Below, piece after piece: positions 44,071 to 53,166 of a stretch of 60,177 nt of DNA. The stretch lies in the NCBI GenBank assembly GCA_017397105.1, contig JAFQKF010000024.1, positions 1 through 60,177 on the forward strand, written 5' to 3'. Both the position numbers and the translations under genes were made by a program. Below the pieces are notes generated by a model. The model was given only the letters and a program-made list of their open reading frames with translations, had not been told where the DNA came from and did not search any database. Each line of letters opens with the position of its first letter. Within the stretch, counting starts at the first letter, position 1. Origin of the DNA: Clostridia bacterium. Its GTDB lineage: Bacteria; Bacillota; Clostridia; Oscillospirales; Acutalibacteraceae.

Positions 44071-45069
44071 ATGCAGGAAAAAATAACACTCGCCCACGGC
44101 TCGGGCGGTGAGCTTTACAGGGAAATGGTCAATGAAGTTTTCCTGCCTGCTTATTCAAACGAAATACTCTGCGAGCTTGGTGACAGTGCCGTATGCACCG
44201 CAGGTGAAAGAATCGCTTTCACTACGGACGGATTTGTGGTCAATCCCATATTCTTCCCGGGCGGAGATATCGGCAGGCTGTGCGTGTGCGGTACTGTAAA
44301 TGACCTTGCGGTGAGCGGTGCCGTGCCGCAGTATCTGAGCGTATCAATGATAATTGAAGCAGGGTTTGAGACCGAAAAGCTTCGATGTATATGCAAAAGC
44401 ATTGCCGATACCGCATCTGAAGCCGGTGTCAGGATTGTTACGGGTGATACCAAGGTGGTGGAAGGCAACAAGGCTGACGGTATATATATAACAACTTCAG
44501 GCGTCGGCGTTTTTACGGCTGACAGAAAGCCACTCGGGCAGAAGGTAGTGCAGGGTGACGTGATAATCTGCTCTGCTCCCGTTGCATCGCACGGTGTTGC
44601 CGTTACGGTTGCGAGGTCGGGTATGGATTTTTCGCCCGTGCCTTGCAGTGACGTAAAGCCGCTTTCGGGTGTGGTTGATGCTTTGCTTTCGAGCGGAGCC
44701 GAGGTGCACGCAATGCGTGACCCTACACGCGGAGGCGTTGCCGCGACTCTTTGCGAATGGGCAAGGGACGGTGTTGATATAACCGTTGATTTAAAAAATG
44801 TACCCGTTGAAGCTTCGGTCAGTGAAATATGCGCAGTGCTCGGGCTTGACCCGTTACAGCTTGCAAACGAGGGTGTGTTGCTCGCAAGTGTTGCAAAAAA
44901 AGACTGTGCAAAAGCGCTTGAAGCGCTGAGAAATTATCAGTATTCAACCTCTGCGGCGGTTATTGCGGAGGTTGAGAGCGGAAATTCCGAAGTGTGGGGA
45001 ATTACCGACATAGGAACAAAAAGAAGAATTCTTATGCCGCGCGGGGAAGTTCTGCCCCGTATTTGTTGA
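44071..45069 (+). CDS. hypE: hydrogenase maturation dehydratase HypE
   Basis: A 332-residue PurM-like enzyme that dehydrates its own C-terminal thiocarboxamide to thiocyanate. N-terminal LAHGSGGELYREM; ATP-site GDTKVVEGNKADGIY and MRDPTRGGVAATLCEWA; and the invariant C-terminal ending PRIC with the modified Cys. The start is the ATG at 44071, eight bases after GAGAGGTG; a GTG nine bases earlier overlaps the hypD stop. Confidence 0.96.
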   Translation: MQEKITLAHGSGGELYREMVNEVFLPAYSNEILCELGDSAVCTAGERIAFTTDGFVVNPIFFPGGDIGRLCVCGTVNDLAVSGAVPQYLSVSMIIEAGFETEKLRCICKSIADTASEAGVRIVTGDTKVVEGNKADGIYITTSGVGVFTADRKPLGQKVVQGDVIICSAPVASHGVAVTVARSGMDFSPVPCSDVKPLSGVVDALLSSGAEVHAMRDPTRGGVAATLCEWARDGVDITVDLKNVPVEASVSEICAVLGLDPLQLANEGVLLASVAKKDCAKALEALRNYQYSTSAAVIAEVESGNSEVWGITDIGTKRRILMPRGEVLPRIC

Positions 45070-45081
45070 GGTGGTAAAAAT

Positions 45082-46491
45082 ATGAACTCGAATATTTTGA
45101 TTGCAGGGGTTTGCACTCCTCTTTTCGGTGCATTCCTGCTTGTTTTGCTTGGAAAAATCAATCAGAAGCTCAGAAATGCTTGCTCGCTCGCTTTTGTGGG
45201 GGTGTCGCTTTGCTGTGCTGTTGCGGCGCTTGTGAGTCTGCTCAACGGTAACGTGCTTGCGGCAGGTCCGTGGGAGTTTCCGTTGGGGCTTACCTTCGGA
45301 TTCAGAGCGGACGCTCTTGCGGTTTTCATGGCGCTCACGGCGTGCGTTGTGAGCATGATAATAATTATATATTCCTACGGCTACATAAAGGAATATCCGA
45401 ATCAGAACGAATACTACATGATGGTAACGCTCTTTATCGGAGCGATGACGGGCCTTGTTTATTCAACAAACCTCATCATGATTTATATATTCTGGGAGAT
45501 TTCATCCCTTTGCTGCTGGCGACTTATCGGCTTCTACCGTGAGGAGATGATGATAAGACGTGCGGATAAAGCGTTTGTTGTTACCGTGCTCGGAGCGCTT
45601 GTGATGCTTATCGGCTTTATGGGTGTCTACGGTGAATACGGCACCTTTGACCTCAACGTACTCAGCGGCAGAAGCATACCCTCCTGGTGTGTATGGTGCA
45701 TACTCTGCGGTATCCTTTCAAAATCCGCAACCTTCCCGCTTCACAGCTGGCTGCCCGATGCAGGTGTTGCGCCGTCACCCGTTACCTCGCTTCTTCATGC
45801 GGCGGTGCTTGTTAAAATCGGTGTTTTCGCCTACGTAAGGCTTTTTGTAAAGTGCTTCGAGGTTGATGAAATCTTCACAACCGCAGTCCCTGTTATAGCT
45901 GCAGTCAGCGCACTTGTAAGCGCAGGCGCCGCCCTTAAAGCGAACGATATCAAGAGGGTTGTTGCATATTCCACAATAAGCCAGCTTGCATTCATTTTGC
46001 TCGGTCTTTCCTGCGGCAATGAAGTCGGCACTGTTGGCGGTCTGCTTTATATTCTTGCTCACAGCGTTGCAAAGGGCGGTCTTTTCCTTTGCTGCGGTAT
46101 TGTTGAGCACGCAGTTCATACAAAGGATATGAGCAAAATCTCAGGTATGATTAAAACTATGCCGAAAACTGCGGTTGCGTTTATTCTCTGCGCACTTTCG
46201 GTTATGGGTATTCCGCCATTTTCAGGCTTTTTTGCAAAGTACCTTGTAATAGAGGCGATAGTGCAGACGGGTCAGCTGTGGATAGCTGCGGTGTTTATTG
46301 TCGGCGCAGTTATGACCGTTATGTACCTTGTAAGACTTTTTGTAAAAGTATTTCTCGGCAAGCCCTCATTTCCTAAAGCAAAAGAGGGCTCGCCCGTTAT
46401 GGTTGCAAGCGTTCTGTTGCTTGGAGTGCTTGCACTTGTGCTCGGATTCGTAATCGCTGCACCTACGCAGCTTGCCATGGAGGTGATTTAA
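45082..46491 (+). CDS. antiporter-like membrane subunit 1 of the hydrogenase (NuoL/M-type)
   Basis: A 469-residue protein with about 14 transmembrane helices and the proton_antipo_M fold. Key polar residues of the ion path are visible: Glu in IYIFWEISSLCCW, the motif FPLHSWLPDAGVAPSPVT and Lys in LHAAVLVKIGVFAYVR. It should couple ferredoxin-driven H2 chemistry to H+ or Na+ transport. First structural gene, 12 bases after hypE and ending right where the next gene begins. Confidence 0.9.
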   Translation: MNSNILIAGVCTPLFGAFLLVLLGKINQKLRNACSLAFVGVSLCCAVAALVSLLNGNVLAAGPWEFPLGLTFGFRADALAVFMALTACVVSMIIIIYSYGYIKEYPNQNEYYMMVTLFIGAMTGLVYSTNLIMIYIFWEISSLCCWRLIGFYREEMMIRRADKAFVVTVLGALVMLIGFMGVYGEYGTFDLNVLSGRSIPSWCVWCILCGILSKSATFPLHSWLPDAGVAPSPVTSLLHAAVLVKIGVFAYVRLFVKCFEVDEIFTTAVPVIAAVSALVSAGAALKANDIKRVVAYSTISQLAFILLGLSCGNEVGTVGGLLYILAHSVAKGGLFLCCGIVEHAVHTKDMSKISGMIKTMPKTAVAFILCALSVMGIPPFSGFFAKYLVIEAIVQTGQLWIAAVFIVGAVMTVMYLVRLFVKVFLGKPSFPKAKEGSPVMVASVLLLGVLALVLGFVIAAPTQLAMEVI

Positions 46492-48372
46492 ATGAATGCG
46501 GTTTTTGAATTACTTTCAACAGGGCACAACCTTTTGCTTTTCACGGTTGGTCTGCCCGTGATTTTTGCCTTTGCCGTATGGGCGGCAGGTAAAAAGGATA
46601 TCCTGCGTACTGCAGTTACCGCTGTGGCAGGGATAGTGAATCTTATATTCGGCTGCGCATTGTATTTTGCAAAAGCAGAGATTGCCGATACCGTTAAAAT
46701 GACAGGCTTCGGGCTTGATATAGATATTCTGACGGACGAATTCTCTGCTCTGTTTATATTCCTTACAGCAGCGGCGTTTTCCGTTATAGGCATTTATTGC
46801 TCCGCATGGCTTAACAGCAAAAAATACGCAGGGCTGTTTATGTTCTATCTGTTTATAAGCCTTGCAATGATTAACGGCGCTTTTATGTGCGACAGTCTGG
46901 GTGCGATGCTCTTTTTCTGGGAGGGCTTGCTTTGTACTCTCTTCGGAATGCTGCTTATAAATAACCGTGAGAATTATAAATCCGCAGTCAAAGCGCTCAC
47001 ACTTTCGGGTATTGCGGATTTGCTTATGATGCTCGGTATAATCATAACCGCTTACATCGGCGGCAGTTCAAATATGAGCGGACTTTCAGGTCTTGAGGTC
47101 AAGGGTGCGGGAATTGCAGGCTTTGCTTGCCTTATGCTCGGTGCGCTCGGTAAATCGGGCTGTATGCCTTTCCATTCATGGATTCCCGAGGCTGCAGGAA
47201 GTGCACCTGCGGCATTTATGGCGGCATTCCCCGGCGCTCTTGAGAAATTGCTCGGAATATACCTTGGTGTAAGAGTTATGACTCAGATTTATTCTGTTGA
47301 GTCGGGAAGTGCGGCAAGTATTGCGGTTATGACTCTCGGAGCGGTAACGCTTGTTTGTGCGGTTGCAATGGCGCTCATTCAGAAGGATATGAAAAAGCTT
47401 TTGTCCTATCATGCCGTAAGTCAGGTAGGTTATATGGTGCTCGGCCTCGGCTCGGCATTGCCTGTAGGCATAGCAGGTGCACTTTTCCATATGCTCAACA
47501 ACGTTATTTATAAGAGCGCTCTCTTTATGATAGCGGGCTTTATGGAGAAAAAGCTCGGCACCACCGATTTGAGAAGCTTTTCGGGCCTTTTCAAAAAAAT
47601 GCCCGTTACCGCCGTATGCTTTACGGTTTGCGGTTTTTCAATTGCAGGCGTGCCCGGATTCAACGGCTTTTTCTCAAAGGAGCTTATCTTTGATGCGGCT
47701 CTGGAATCACATTGTAAACTCAATTATCTTTTCTACGCGCTCGCGCTTGTCGGTGCATTTATGACCGCCGTATCCTTCCTTAAAATGGGCAGGGGCGCAT
47801 TCTCAGGCAAAGAGCAGCTGCCCGAAAAGGTTAAGACTGCCGATGAAAAAGGCTTGCTTCTCAAGCTTCCGATTATTGTTATGTCGGCGCTTTGCGTTGT
47901 TTTCGGAATTTTCAACAGTGTTGCGGTTGACGGTTGGTTTGCCTGCGCAACGGGAGCTGAGGAAAAGCTCGGCGGCTGGCCGCACTCTGCGCTTCTTGTA
48001 ATAATTTCAGTATGTGTGCTTTTGCTTGCACTTGCGGACCATATTTACGGCTGCAAAAAAACAGGCAAGCCCATAAATGCGGCAGACCATATCCACTACG
48101 CTCCCGTGCTCAAGCAGATTTATTCCGCAGCGGAAAAGGGAAGATTTGACCCTTACAACTGGATAAACGGTATAGCTCAGGGCTTCTCGTTTGTATGTGT
48201 AAAGATTGAGCAGGGTGTCAGCTTTGTTTATGACAGAGCAATTCCCGGTATTGTTAAAAAGACGGGTGATATGCTTCACCGTTCGGATAACGGCTCGCTT
48301 TCAAGATATCTTGCAGGCGTGCTTCTCGGTGTGGCTGTTGCGGCTGTGATTCTTTTGTCAAAAGTTCTTTAA
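46492..48372 (+). CDS. antiporter-like membrane subunit 2 of the hydrogenase (NuoL/HyfB-type)
   Basis: A 626-residue protein, longest of the three antiporter-like subunits. The core has LFFWEGLLCTLFGMLLI (Glu) and MPFHSWIPEAAGSAPAAF with LEKLLGIYLGVR (Lys). Beyond helix 14 a C-terminal extension of about 130 residues contains FDPYNWINGIAQGFSFV and a last transmembrane helix, as in HyfB- and NuoL-like proteins where it forms the lateral arm. Directly abuts the previous stop codon. Confidence 0.9.
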   Translation: MNAVFELLSTGHNLLLFTVGLPVIFAFAVWAAGKKDILRTAVTAVAGIVNLIFGCALYFAKAEIADTVKMTGFGLDIDILTDEFSALFIFLTAAAFSVIGIYCSAWLNSKKYAGLFMFYLFISLAMINGAFMCDSLGAMLFFWEGLLCTLFGMLLINNRENYKSAVKALTLSGIADLLMMLGIIITAYIGGSSNMSGLSGLEVKGAGIAGFACLMLGALGKSGCMPFHSWIPEAAGSAPAAFMAAFPGALEKLLGIYLGVRVMTQIYSVESGSAASIAVMTLGAVTLVCAVAMALIQKDMKKLLSYHAVSQVGYMVLGLGSALPVGIAGALFHMLNNVIYKSALFMIAGFMEKKLGTTDLRSFSGLFKKMPVTAVCFTVCGFSIAGVPGFNGFFSKELIFDAALESHCKLNYLFYALALVGAFMTAVSFLKMGRGAFSGKEQLPEKVKTADEKGLLLKLPIIVMSALCVVFGIFNSVAVDGWFACATGAEEKLGGWPHSALLVIISVCVLLLALADHIYGCKKTGKPINAADHIHYAPVLKQIYSAAEKGRFDPYNWINGIAQGFSFVCVKIEQGVSFVYDRAIPGIVKKTGDMLHRSDNGSLSRYLAGVLLGVAVAAVILLSKVL

Positions 48373-48384
48373 GGAGGGGGAAAT

Positions 48385-49845
48385 ATGAATATGTTAAACT
48401 TAACCGTTCATGCCATGCTGGCGCTTCCCCTTGTGGTGCTTGCGGCAAATAATCTGCTTGCAAAGCAGACTGCCAGAAAAATCGCTTTATACGTGTGCGC
48501 AGCCGTTGCATTTTTTCAGATAGCGTCAAGCGTTACACTTTTCGTTATGTACACCCGTTACGGGATAACGCATTACGATTTCAACATTTTTGATCCCGGT
48601 CAGGTAAGCGCGGATTATTTCTCGGTAAACCGCCTTGATTTATTCCTTATGGTTTGCATAGGAATTGTGGTTTTTGTTTCCGTAATGCTTGCGTTGGAAA
48701 CCATCAAAGACCATAAACGCTCTTACGTTAATCTGCTTATGTGCCTGCTTCTCGGAATGAACGGCATGGTAATGGCGACTGACCTTTTCAGCCTTTACGT
48801 GTTCCTTGAAATCGTAGGAATTACAAGCTTTGTTATGATTGCAATGTTCCGTTCAAAGGTCGGGCTTGAGGGCTCGTTCAAATATCTTGTTGTATCCTCG
48901 CTCGGCATTGTTCTTCTGCTCAGCGGTCTTGCGCTGATTTTTATGCAGACGGGTACACTCGACTTTAAAGCAATCGGTGAAAGCTTGCTTGATACGCAGG
49001 ACAGTTCACGCAGAGCTCTTACTTACTCGGCGGTTGTTCTTATGATTTCGGGCTTTGCCGTAAAAGCAGGTGCAGTGCCTTTCCACAGCTGGCTGCCCGA
49101 TGCTCACCAGAGTGCGGACACCGCAGTATCCGTATTACTCAGCGGCATAGTTATCAAAATCGCAGGTATTTACGGTCTTATAGTTGTGCTTGACCTTTTC
49201 GGTTCACTCGAAGCGGTAAGGATTATTTATCAGGTTATCGGCCTTGTTTCAACAATAACGGGTGCGGTTCTTGCCGCAAGGCAGCATCATTTCAAGCGCA
49301 TTGCCGCTTATTCGAGCGTAAGCCAGATGGGATATATTATTCTTGCTCTCAGCTCAGGCACTACCCTCGGTGTTGTTGGTGCGGCGGCTCATATTTTCAG
49401 CCACGCAATATTCAAATCAACCCTTTTCTCAAATGCGGCGGCTATTCACGAGGAGGTCGGCGTGCTTGACGTAACCAAGCTCGGAGGTCTTGAAAAGAAG
49501 ATGCCCATAACGGCTTTTTCATCCGTTATTGCATTTTTATCAACCGCCGGTGTTCCTCCGTTCTGCGGATTCTGGAGCAAGCTTCTCATAGTAATTGCTC
49601 TTTGGAAAAGCGGCGATACTGTGTGGGCAGGAGCGGCTCTTGCGGCAAGTATTTTCACTGCCGTTTATTTCCTGCGTCTTCAGCGCAAGGTTTTCTTCGG
49701 CAAGCTTGCCGACGGTATGCAGGACGTCCGCGAGGCAAAAAATTCTATCGGATTTATTGAGGCTGCCCTTACTGCGGTAACCGTGGGAGCGGGCTTGCTC
49801 TTCCCGTTTGCGCTGCAGTATCTTCAGACAGCAGGCATTATTTAA
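48385..49845 (+). CDS. antiporter-like membrane subunit 3 of the hydrogenase (NuoN/MrpD-type)
   Basis: A 486-residue protein with about 14 transmembrane helices. Shows LYVFLEIVGITSFVMIAMF (Glu), VPFHSWLPDAHQSADTAVSV, GIVIKIAGIYGLIVV (Lys) and SVSQMGYIILALSSG. Closest in appearance to NuoN/MrpD. ATG after AAGGAGGGGG. A third antiporter-like unit gives this hydrogenase the same number as bacterial complex I. Confidence 0.9.
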   Translation: MNMLNLTVHAMLALPLVVLAANNLLAKQTARKIALYVCAAVAFFQIASSVTLFVMYTRYGITHYDFNIFDPGQVSADYFSVNRLDLFLMVCIGIVVFVSVMLALETIKDHKRSYVNLLMCLLLGMNGMVMATDLFSLYVFLEIVGITSFVMIAMFRSKVGLEGSFKYLVVSSLGIVLLLSGLALIFMQTGTLDFKAIGESLLDTQDSSRRALTYSAVVLMISGFAVKAGAVPFHSWLPDAHQSADTAVSVLLSGIVIKIAGIYGLIVVLDLFGSLEAVRIIYQVIGLVSTITGAVLAARQHHFKRIAAYSSVSQMGYIILALSSGTTLGVVGAAAHIFSHAIFKSTLFSNAAAIHEEVGVLDVTKLGGLEKKMPITAFSSVIAFLSTAGVPPFCGFWSKLLIVIALWKSGDTVWAGAALAASIFTAVYFLRLQRKVFFGKLADGMQDVREAKNSIGFIEAALTAVTVGAGLLFPFALQYLQTAGII

Positions 49846-49863
49846 AGAAAGGAGCGTAACTCA

Positions 49864-50358
49864 ATGGAAAATATTATAATCTACGTTTCTCTTGCTGCGC
49901 TCCTTGTTTGCGGAGTGCTTGCGGTAATGCTCAGGAGTATAATCAAGGACGCAATCTGCCTTGCGGCGGCAAGTGCGGCGCTTGCGATAATTATGTATAC
50001 TCTCGGCGCACCCTGGGCGGCGCTTTTTGAGGTGTCCGTTTGTGCAGGTCTTATAACGGTAATATTTATCAGCGGAATCAGCCTTTCGCACGATACAAAG
50101 GCTGAGGTAAGGCGTGAATATGACGATAAACGCAGAATGGGAGTTTTACCCGTTGTGCTTGTGGTCGCAGGAATCGTTATGATTGGGGCAGGCGCCGCAA
50201 TTCACTTTGAGATGCCTGTTGCGCAGAGACTTGTTCAGGATTTCAGAGAGGTTTTCTGGAACAGCAGGCAGGCTGATATCTGGGGTCAGATAATCGTTAT
50301 GCTTACGGGCGGCACCGCCATTTCCGTTCTTATAAAGGAGGAGAAGAAAAAGTCATGA
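49864..50358 (+). CDS. NuoJ/MbhD-like membrane subunit
   Basis: A 164-residue protein with about four transmembrane helices. The stretch IKDAICLAAASAALAIIMY and APWAALFEVSVCAGLITV resemble the helix 2-3 region of ND6/NuoJ and MbhD, which contains the functionally important bulge in complex I. A charged loop (EVRREYDDKRRMG) and a fourth helix follow. ATG after AAAGGAGCG. Overlaps the NuoK-like gene by four bases. Confidence 0.75.
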   Translation: MENIIIYVSLAALLVCGVLAVMLRSIIKDAICLAAASAALAIIMYTLGAPWAALFEVSVCAGLITVIFISGISLSHDTKAEVRREYDDKRRMGVLPVVLVVAGIVMIGAGAAIHFEMPVAQRLVQDFREVFWNSRQADIWGQIIVMLTGGTAISVLIKEEKKKS

Positions 50359-50660
50359 ATATGGAATTCGCTTTTCTGCTTGCAGGGGTATTGCTTATCC
50401 TTGCAGGGTGCTTTTGCCTAATAAGAACTTACCACTTGCTTAAAATCATAATCGGTATGGAGCTTTCAATGAAGGCTGTTACTTTGCTGTTTGTGATTGC
50501 AGGGCGTATCAACGGCAATATGGAGCTTTCTCAGGCGTTTATTATTACGATTATAGTTATAGAGGTTGTTATAACACTTGTTGCATCAGGTGTTGCACTT
50601 GATTTGTATAAGAAATACGGCAACCTTGACGTGCGCAATCTGCGCAACTTGAGAGGATAG
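50355..50660 (+). CDS. NuoK/MrpC-like membrane subunit
   Basis: A 101-residue, three-helix protein with the NuoK pattern: LIRTYHLLKIIIGMELSMKAVTL with a membrane-embedded Glu in IGMELS, and IITIIVIEVVITLVASGVAL with the second conserved Glu in VIEVV. Both glutamates are essential for ion coupling in complex I. ATG overlaps the upstream stop. Confidence 0.9.
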   Translation: MNMEFAFLLAGVLLILAGCFCLIRTYHLLKIIIGMELSMKAVTLLFVIAGRINGNMELSQAFIITIIVIEVVITLVASGVALDLYKKYGNLDVRNLRNLRG

Positions 50661-50668
50661 GTGAGAAT

Positions 50669-50995
50669 ATGAGTATAAAAGAAGTGCTTTATTCTCCGGC
50701 AGTTGTTTTCTTTCTTATTACTGCTTTGATTTCAGTGTTTGCTCTGTTTCTTTCAAGATACAGTGCAAAGGGCAAAAAAAGCAAAAGAACCCTTGATTCG
50801 TATGCCTGCGGCCAGCAGGGTTTCAAGGAATACGTAAACCCCGACTACAGCCAGTTTTTTACCTTTGCATTTGTTTTTACGGTGATGCACGTTCTTACAA
50901 TGGTAATTGCAACCGCTCCCGAAAAAATGACGGCAATGCCCATACTTTATATCCTTGCGGGTTTGTATGTGCTGGTGATTGTTCTTAAGAGGTGA
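50669..50995 (+). CDS. NuoA/ND3-like membrane subunit
   Basis: A 108-residue three-helix protein. Residues 38-60 read SKRTLDSYACGQQGFKEYVNP, matching the ND3/NuoA loop that normally reads YECG and sits near the quinone cavity; the next helix (FFTFAFVFTVMHVLTMVIA) aligns with NuoA helix 2. NuoA homologues are usual in complex I but rarely noted in [NiFe] hydrogenases. Starts after GATAGGTGAGA. The assignment rests on the Cys loop, size and gene position. Confidence 0.7.
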   Translation: MSIKEVLYSPAVVFFLITALISVFALFLSRYSAKGKKSKRTLDSYACGQQGFKEYVNPDYSQFFTFAFVFTVMHVLTMVIATAPEKMTAMPILYILAGLYVLVIVLKR

Positions 50996-51002
50996 ATTGG
51001 AT

Positions 51003-51452
51003 ATGGATTTAATAAGAAAAGCTTCGCAATGGGCGAGCGGAAAATCACCGTGGATTCTGCATTTCAATGCAGGCGCCTGCAACGGCTGTGATATTGAGGT
51101 TGTTGACTGTGTTACGCCGAGATATGACCTTGAACGCTTCGGCGTTGTAAAGCAGGGCAGTCCGAGGCACGCCGACGTGCTTATATGCACGGGCGCCGTA
51201 ACTCTTCAGACAAGGGACAGATTAAAGCAGATTTACGAGCAGATGCCCGAGCCCAAGCGTGTTATAGCTGTTGGTACCTGCGCCTGCACGGGCGGCGTTT
51301 TTGACGGTTGCTACTGCGTTACTGGCGGAATTGATACGGTTATACCCGTTGACGTGTACGTGCCGGGTTGCGCCGTAAGACCTGATGAAATAATAAGTGC
51401 GGTTGAGCGTGCACTTTCTCTTAAAACAGACGGGGAGGGCGATAAAAAATGA
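51003..51452 (+). CDS. hydrogenase small subunit, NuoB-like, with proximal [4Fe-4S] cluster
   Basis: A 149-residue group 4 hydrogenase small subunit. Cluster ligands are in NAGACNGCDIEV, VGTCACTGGVF and YVPGCAVRPDE, giving the proximal cluster next to the NiFe site. The chosen ATG at 51003 has GAGGTG nine bases upstream; an earlier in-frame start at 50979 lies inside the NuoA-like gene. Short form without extra ferredoxin domains, as expected for Ech/Hyc-like enzymes. Overlaps the NuoC-like gene by four bases. Confidence 0.94.
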   Translation: MDLIRKASQWASGKSPWILHFNAGACNGCDIEVVDCVTPRYDLERFGVVKQGSPRHADVLICTGAVTLQTRDRLKQIYEQMPEPKRVIAVGTCACTGGVFDGCYCVTGGIDTVIPVDVYVPGCAVRPDEIISAVERALSLKTDGEGDKK

Positions 51453-51955
51453 GCAATGAAGAAAGCAAGGTTTTGCAGATAATATCGAATTTCCCCAATC
51501 TTGACGGAAGAATCCGTCAGATTGCTCCCAAAAGGATTTTTACCGACCCTCTTGAAAGCGGCGAATTTCATCAGCTTGTGTCGTACATTCACGATGAAAT
51601 GGGCTTCTTCAGAGCGCACCACGCTGTAGGTGTTGACGACGGTGAGAATCTCGGATTTATCTATATCTTTTCCGATGAAGATAACACAATCCTTGCGGCA
51701 AAGCAGACCGTTCCCAAGGAAAATCCCGAAATAGAATCGCTCAACAAGCTCTATCCCTCTCTGCTTTTGCACGAGCTTGAGCTTGCCGACCTTTTCGGCG
51801 CCGTGATTTCGGGCTTGCCCGACGTACCTCATTATCCGTTGCCCGACGGTTGGCCCGAGGGCAGCTATCCCATGAGGAAAGAATGGAAGCCTGAGTATTT
51901 CAATAAAGAAACAATGACTTACGAGCCGCCCGAGGAGGTGCAGAAGAATGGCTGA
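51449..51955 (+). CDS. NuoC-like 30-kDa subunit of the hydrogenase
   Basis: A 168-residue soluble subunit with the family signature HELELADLFGAVISG followed by YPLPDGWPEGSYPMRKEW. It packs on the large subunit. In many group 4 enzymes NuoC is fused to NuoD; here it is separate, overlapping the large-subunit gene by eight bases. Confidence 0.93.
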   Translation: MSNEESKVLQIISNFPNLDGRIRQIAPKRIFTDPLESGEFHQLVSYIHDEMGFFRAHHAVGVDDGENLGFIYIFSDEDNTILAAKQTVPKENPEIESLNKLYPSLLLHELELADLFGAVISGLPDVPHYPLPDGWPEGSYPMRKEWKPEYFNKETMTYEPPEEVQKNG

Positions 51956-53165
51956 CGATAACAAAGTTATAATCCCGATAGGACCTCAGCACCCGTCGCT
52001 TGATGAGCCTGCAAGCTTCACCGTAACTCTCAGCGGTGAAAGGGTTGACAACGTAGTTATAGGTATCGGTTACAATCACCGAGGCCTCGAAAAAGCTTGC
52101 GAAAGCAGAACCTACGTGCAGGATTTATATATAGTTGAGCGTGTCTGCGGCATTTGCTCCCATTCTCACACAAGCGCATTCTGTATGGGTGTTGAACAGC
52201 TTGCAGGCGTTACCGTGCCTGACAGAGCGGAGTACATCAGAGCAATAGTTGCCGAACTTGAGAGGCTTCACAGCCATCTACTCTGGCTCGGAGTTGCAGG
52301 GCATGAAATAGGCTTTGATACTCTGTTTATGTACACGTGGAGGGACCGTGAAAAGGTGCTTGATCTTCTTGCGGCAATAGGCGGAAACAGAATCAACTAT
52401 TCGGTAAATACCTTCGGCGGAGTCCGCAGAGATCTGGATGAAAGCATTTTTGCCAAAATTACCGCAACTCTCAACGAGCTTGAAAAGCAGATAAATTATT
52501 ACCTTGAGCTTGCGCAGACAGAGCTTACTCTTAAAGCAAGACTTTCGGGTATCGGTTGCCTTTCAAAGGAGGATGCGCTTAAATTCGGCGCAACGGGTCC
52601 CGTTCTTCGTGCGGCAGGAGTTGCTCAGGATATAAGAACGGCTGAACCCTACGGCGCATATAAGAATTTTGAGGTGAACGTTATTACTCATACCGCTGCC
52701 GACGTTTTCGGACGAACTGCAGTCAGAATTCTTGAAATGCTTGAAAGCATCAGGATTATCCGCCATTGTATCAAGGAAATGCCTGAGGGTGCAATTCTTG
52801 CAAAGGTGCCCAGAAGAATCCCTGAGGGAGAGGTTATTGTAAGAATGGAAGCCCCCAGAGGTGAAAACATTCATTATATCCGCTCAAACGGTACCGATAA
52901 GCCTGACAGAATCCGTGTACGTGCCCCGTCTGAGGCCAACTGGCACGGTATGCAGCATATGCTTAAGGGTGAATATCTTGCGGACGTGCCCATAAGCATT
53001 GCCGCTATTGACCCCTGCTATTCCTGCACGGACAGAGCAATCACCGTAAATTCCGACGGCACCCGTAAGGTTACCGACTGGCAGTCAATACGCAAGTACG
53101 GTATTGATTGGTATAAAAAACGCGGGCTTGATATGGCTGATATAAGGCTTGAAAGAGGGGTGTGA
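51948..53165 (+). CDS. [NiFe]-hydrogenase large subunit, group 4 (NuoD-like)
   Basis: A 405-residue catalytic subunit. Both nickel-iron motifs are intact: RVCGICSHSHTSAF (about residues 64-77; C-x-x-C-x-x-x-H) and IDPCYSCTDR (about 355-364). NuoD of true complex I has lost these Cys residues, so this subunit should bind the NiFe(CN)2CO centre and reduce protons or oxidise H2. Forty-two residues follow Arg of DPCYSCTDR; as in HycE-type enzymes this tail is expected to be removed by the maturation protease encoded three genes downstream. GRRI-like conserved stretches (KVPRRIPEGEVIVRMEAPRG) are present. ATG after GAGGTG. Confidence 0.95.
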   Translation: MADDNKVIIPIGPQHPSLDEPASFTVTLSGERVDNVVIGIGYNHRGLEKACESRTYVQDLYIVERVCGICSHSHTSAFCMGVEQLAGVTVPDRAEYIRAIVAELERLHSHLLWLGVAGHEIGFDTLFMYTWRDREKVLDLLAAIGGNRINYSVNTFGGVRRDLDESIFAKITATLNELEKQINYYLELAQTELTLKARLSGIGCLSKEDALKFGATGPVLRAAGVAQDIRTAEPYGAYKNFEVNVITHTAADVFGRTAVRILEMLESIRIIRHCIKEMPEGAILAKVPRRIPEGEVIVRMEAPRGENIHYIRSNGTDKPDRIRVRAPSEANWHGMQHMLKGEYLADVPISIAAIDPCYSCTDRAITVNSDGTRKVTDWQSIRKYGIDWYKKRGLDMADIRLERGV

Positions 53166-53166
53166 A

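Noticed and set aside
51948-53165. NuoD of a true NADH:quinone oxidoreductase
   Set aside because: All four NiFe-binding Cys residues are intact and hyp genes and a maturation protease are in the same operon.
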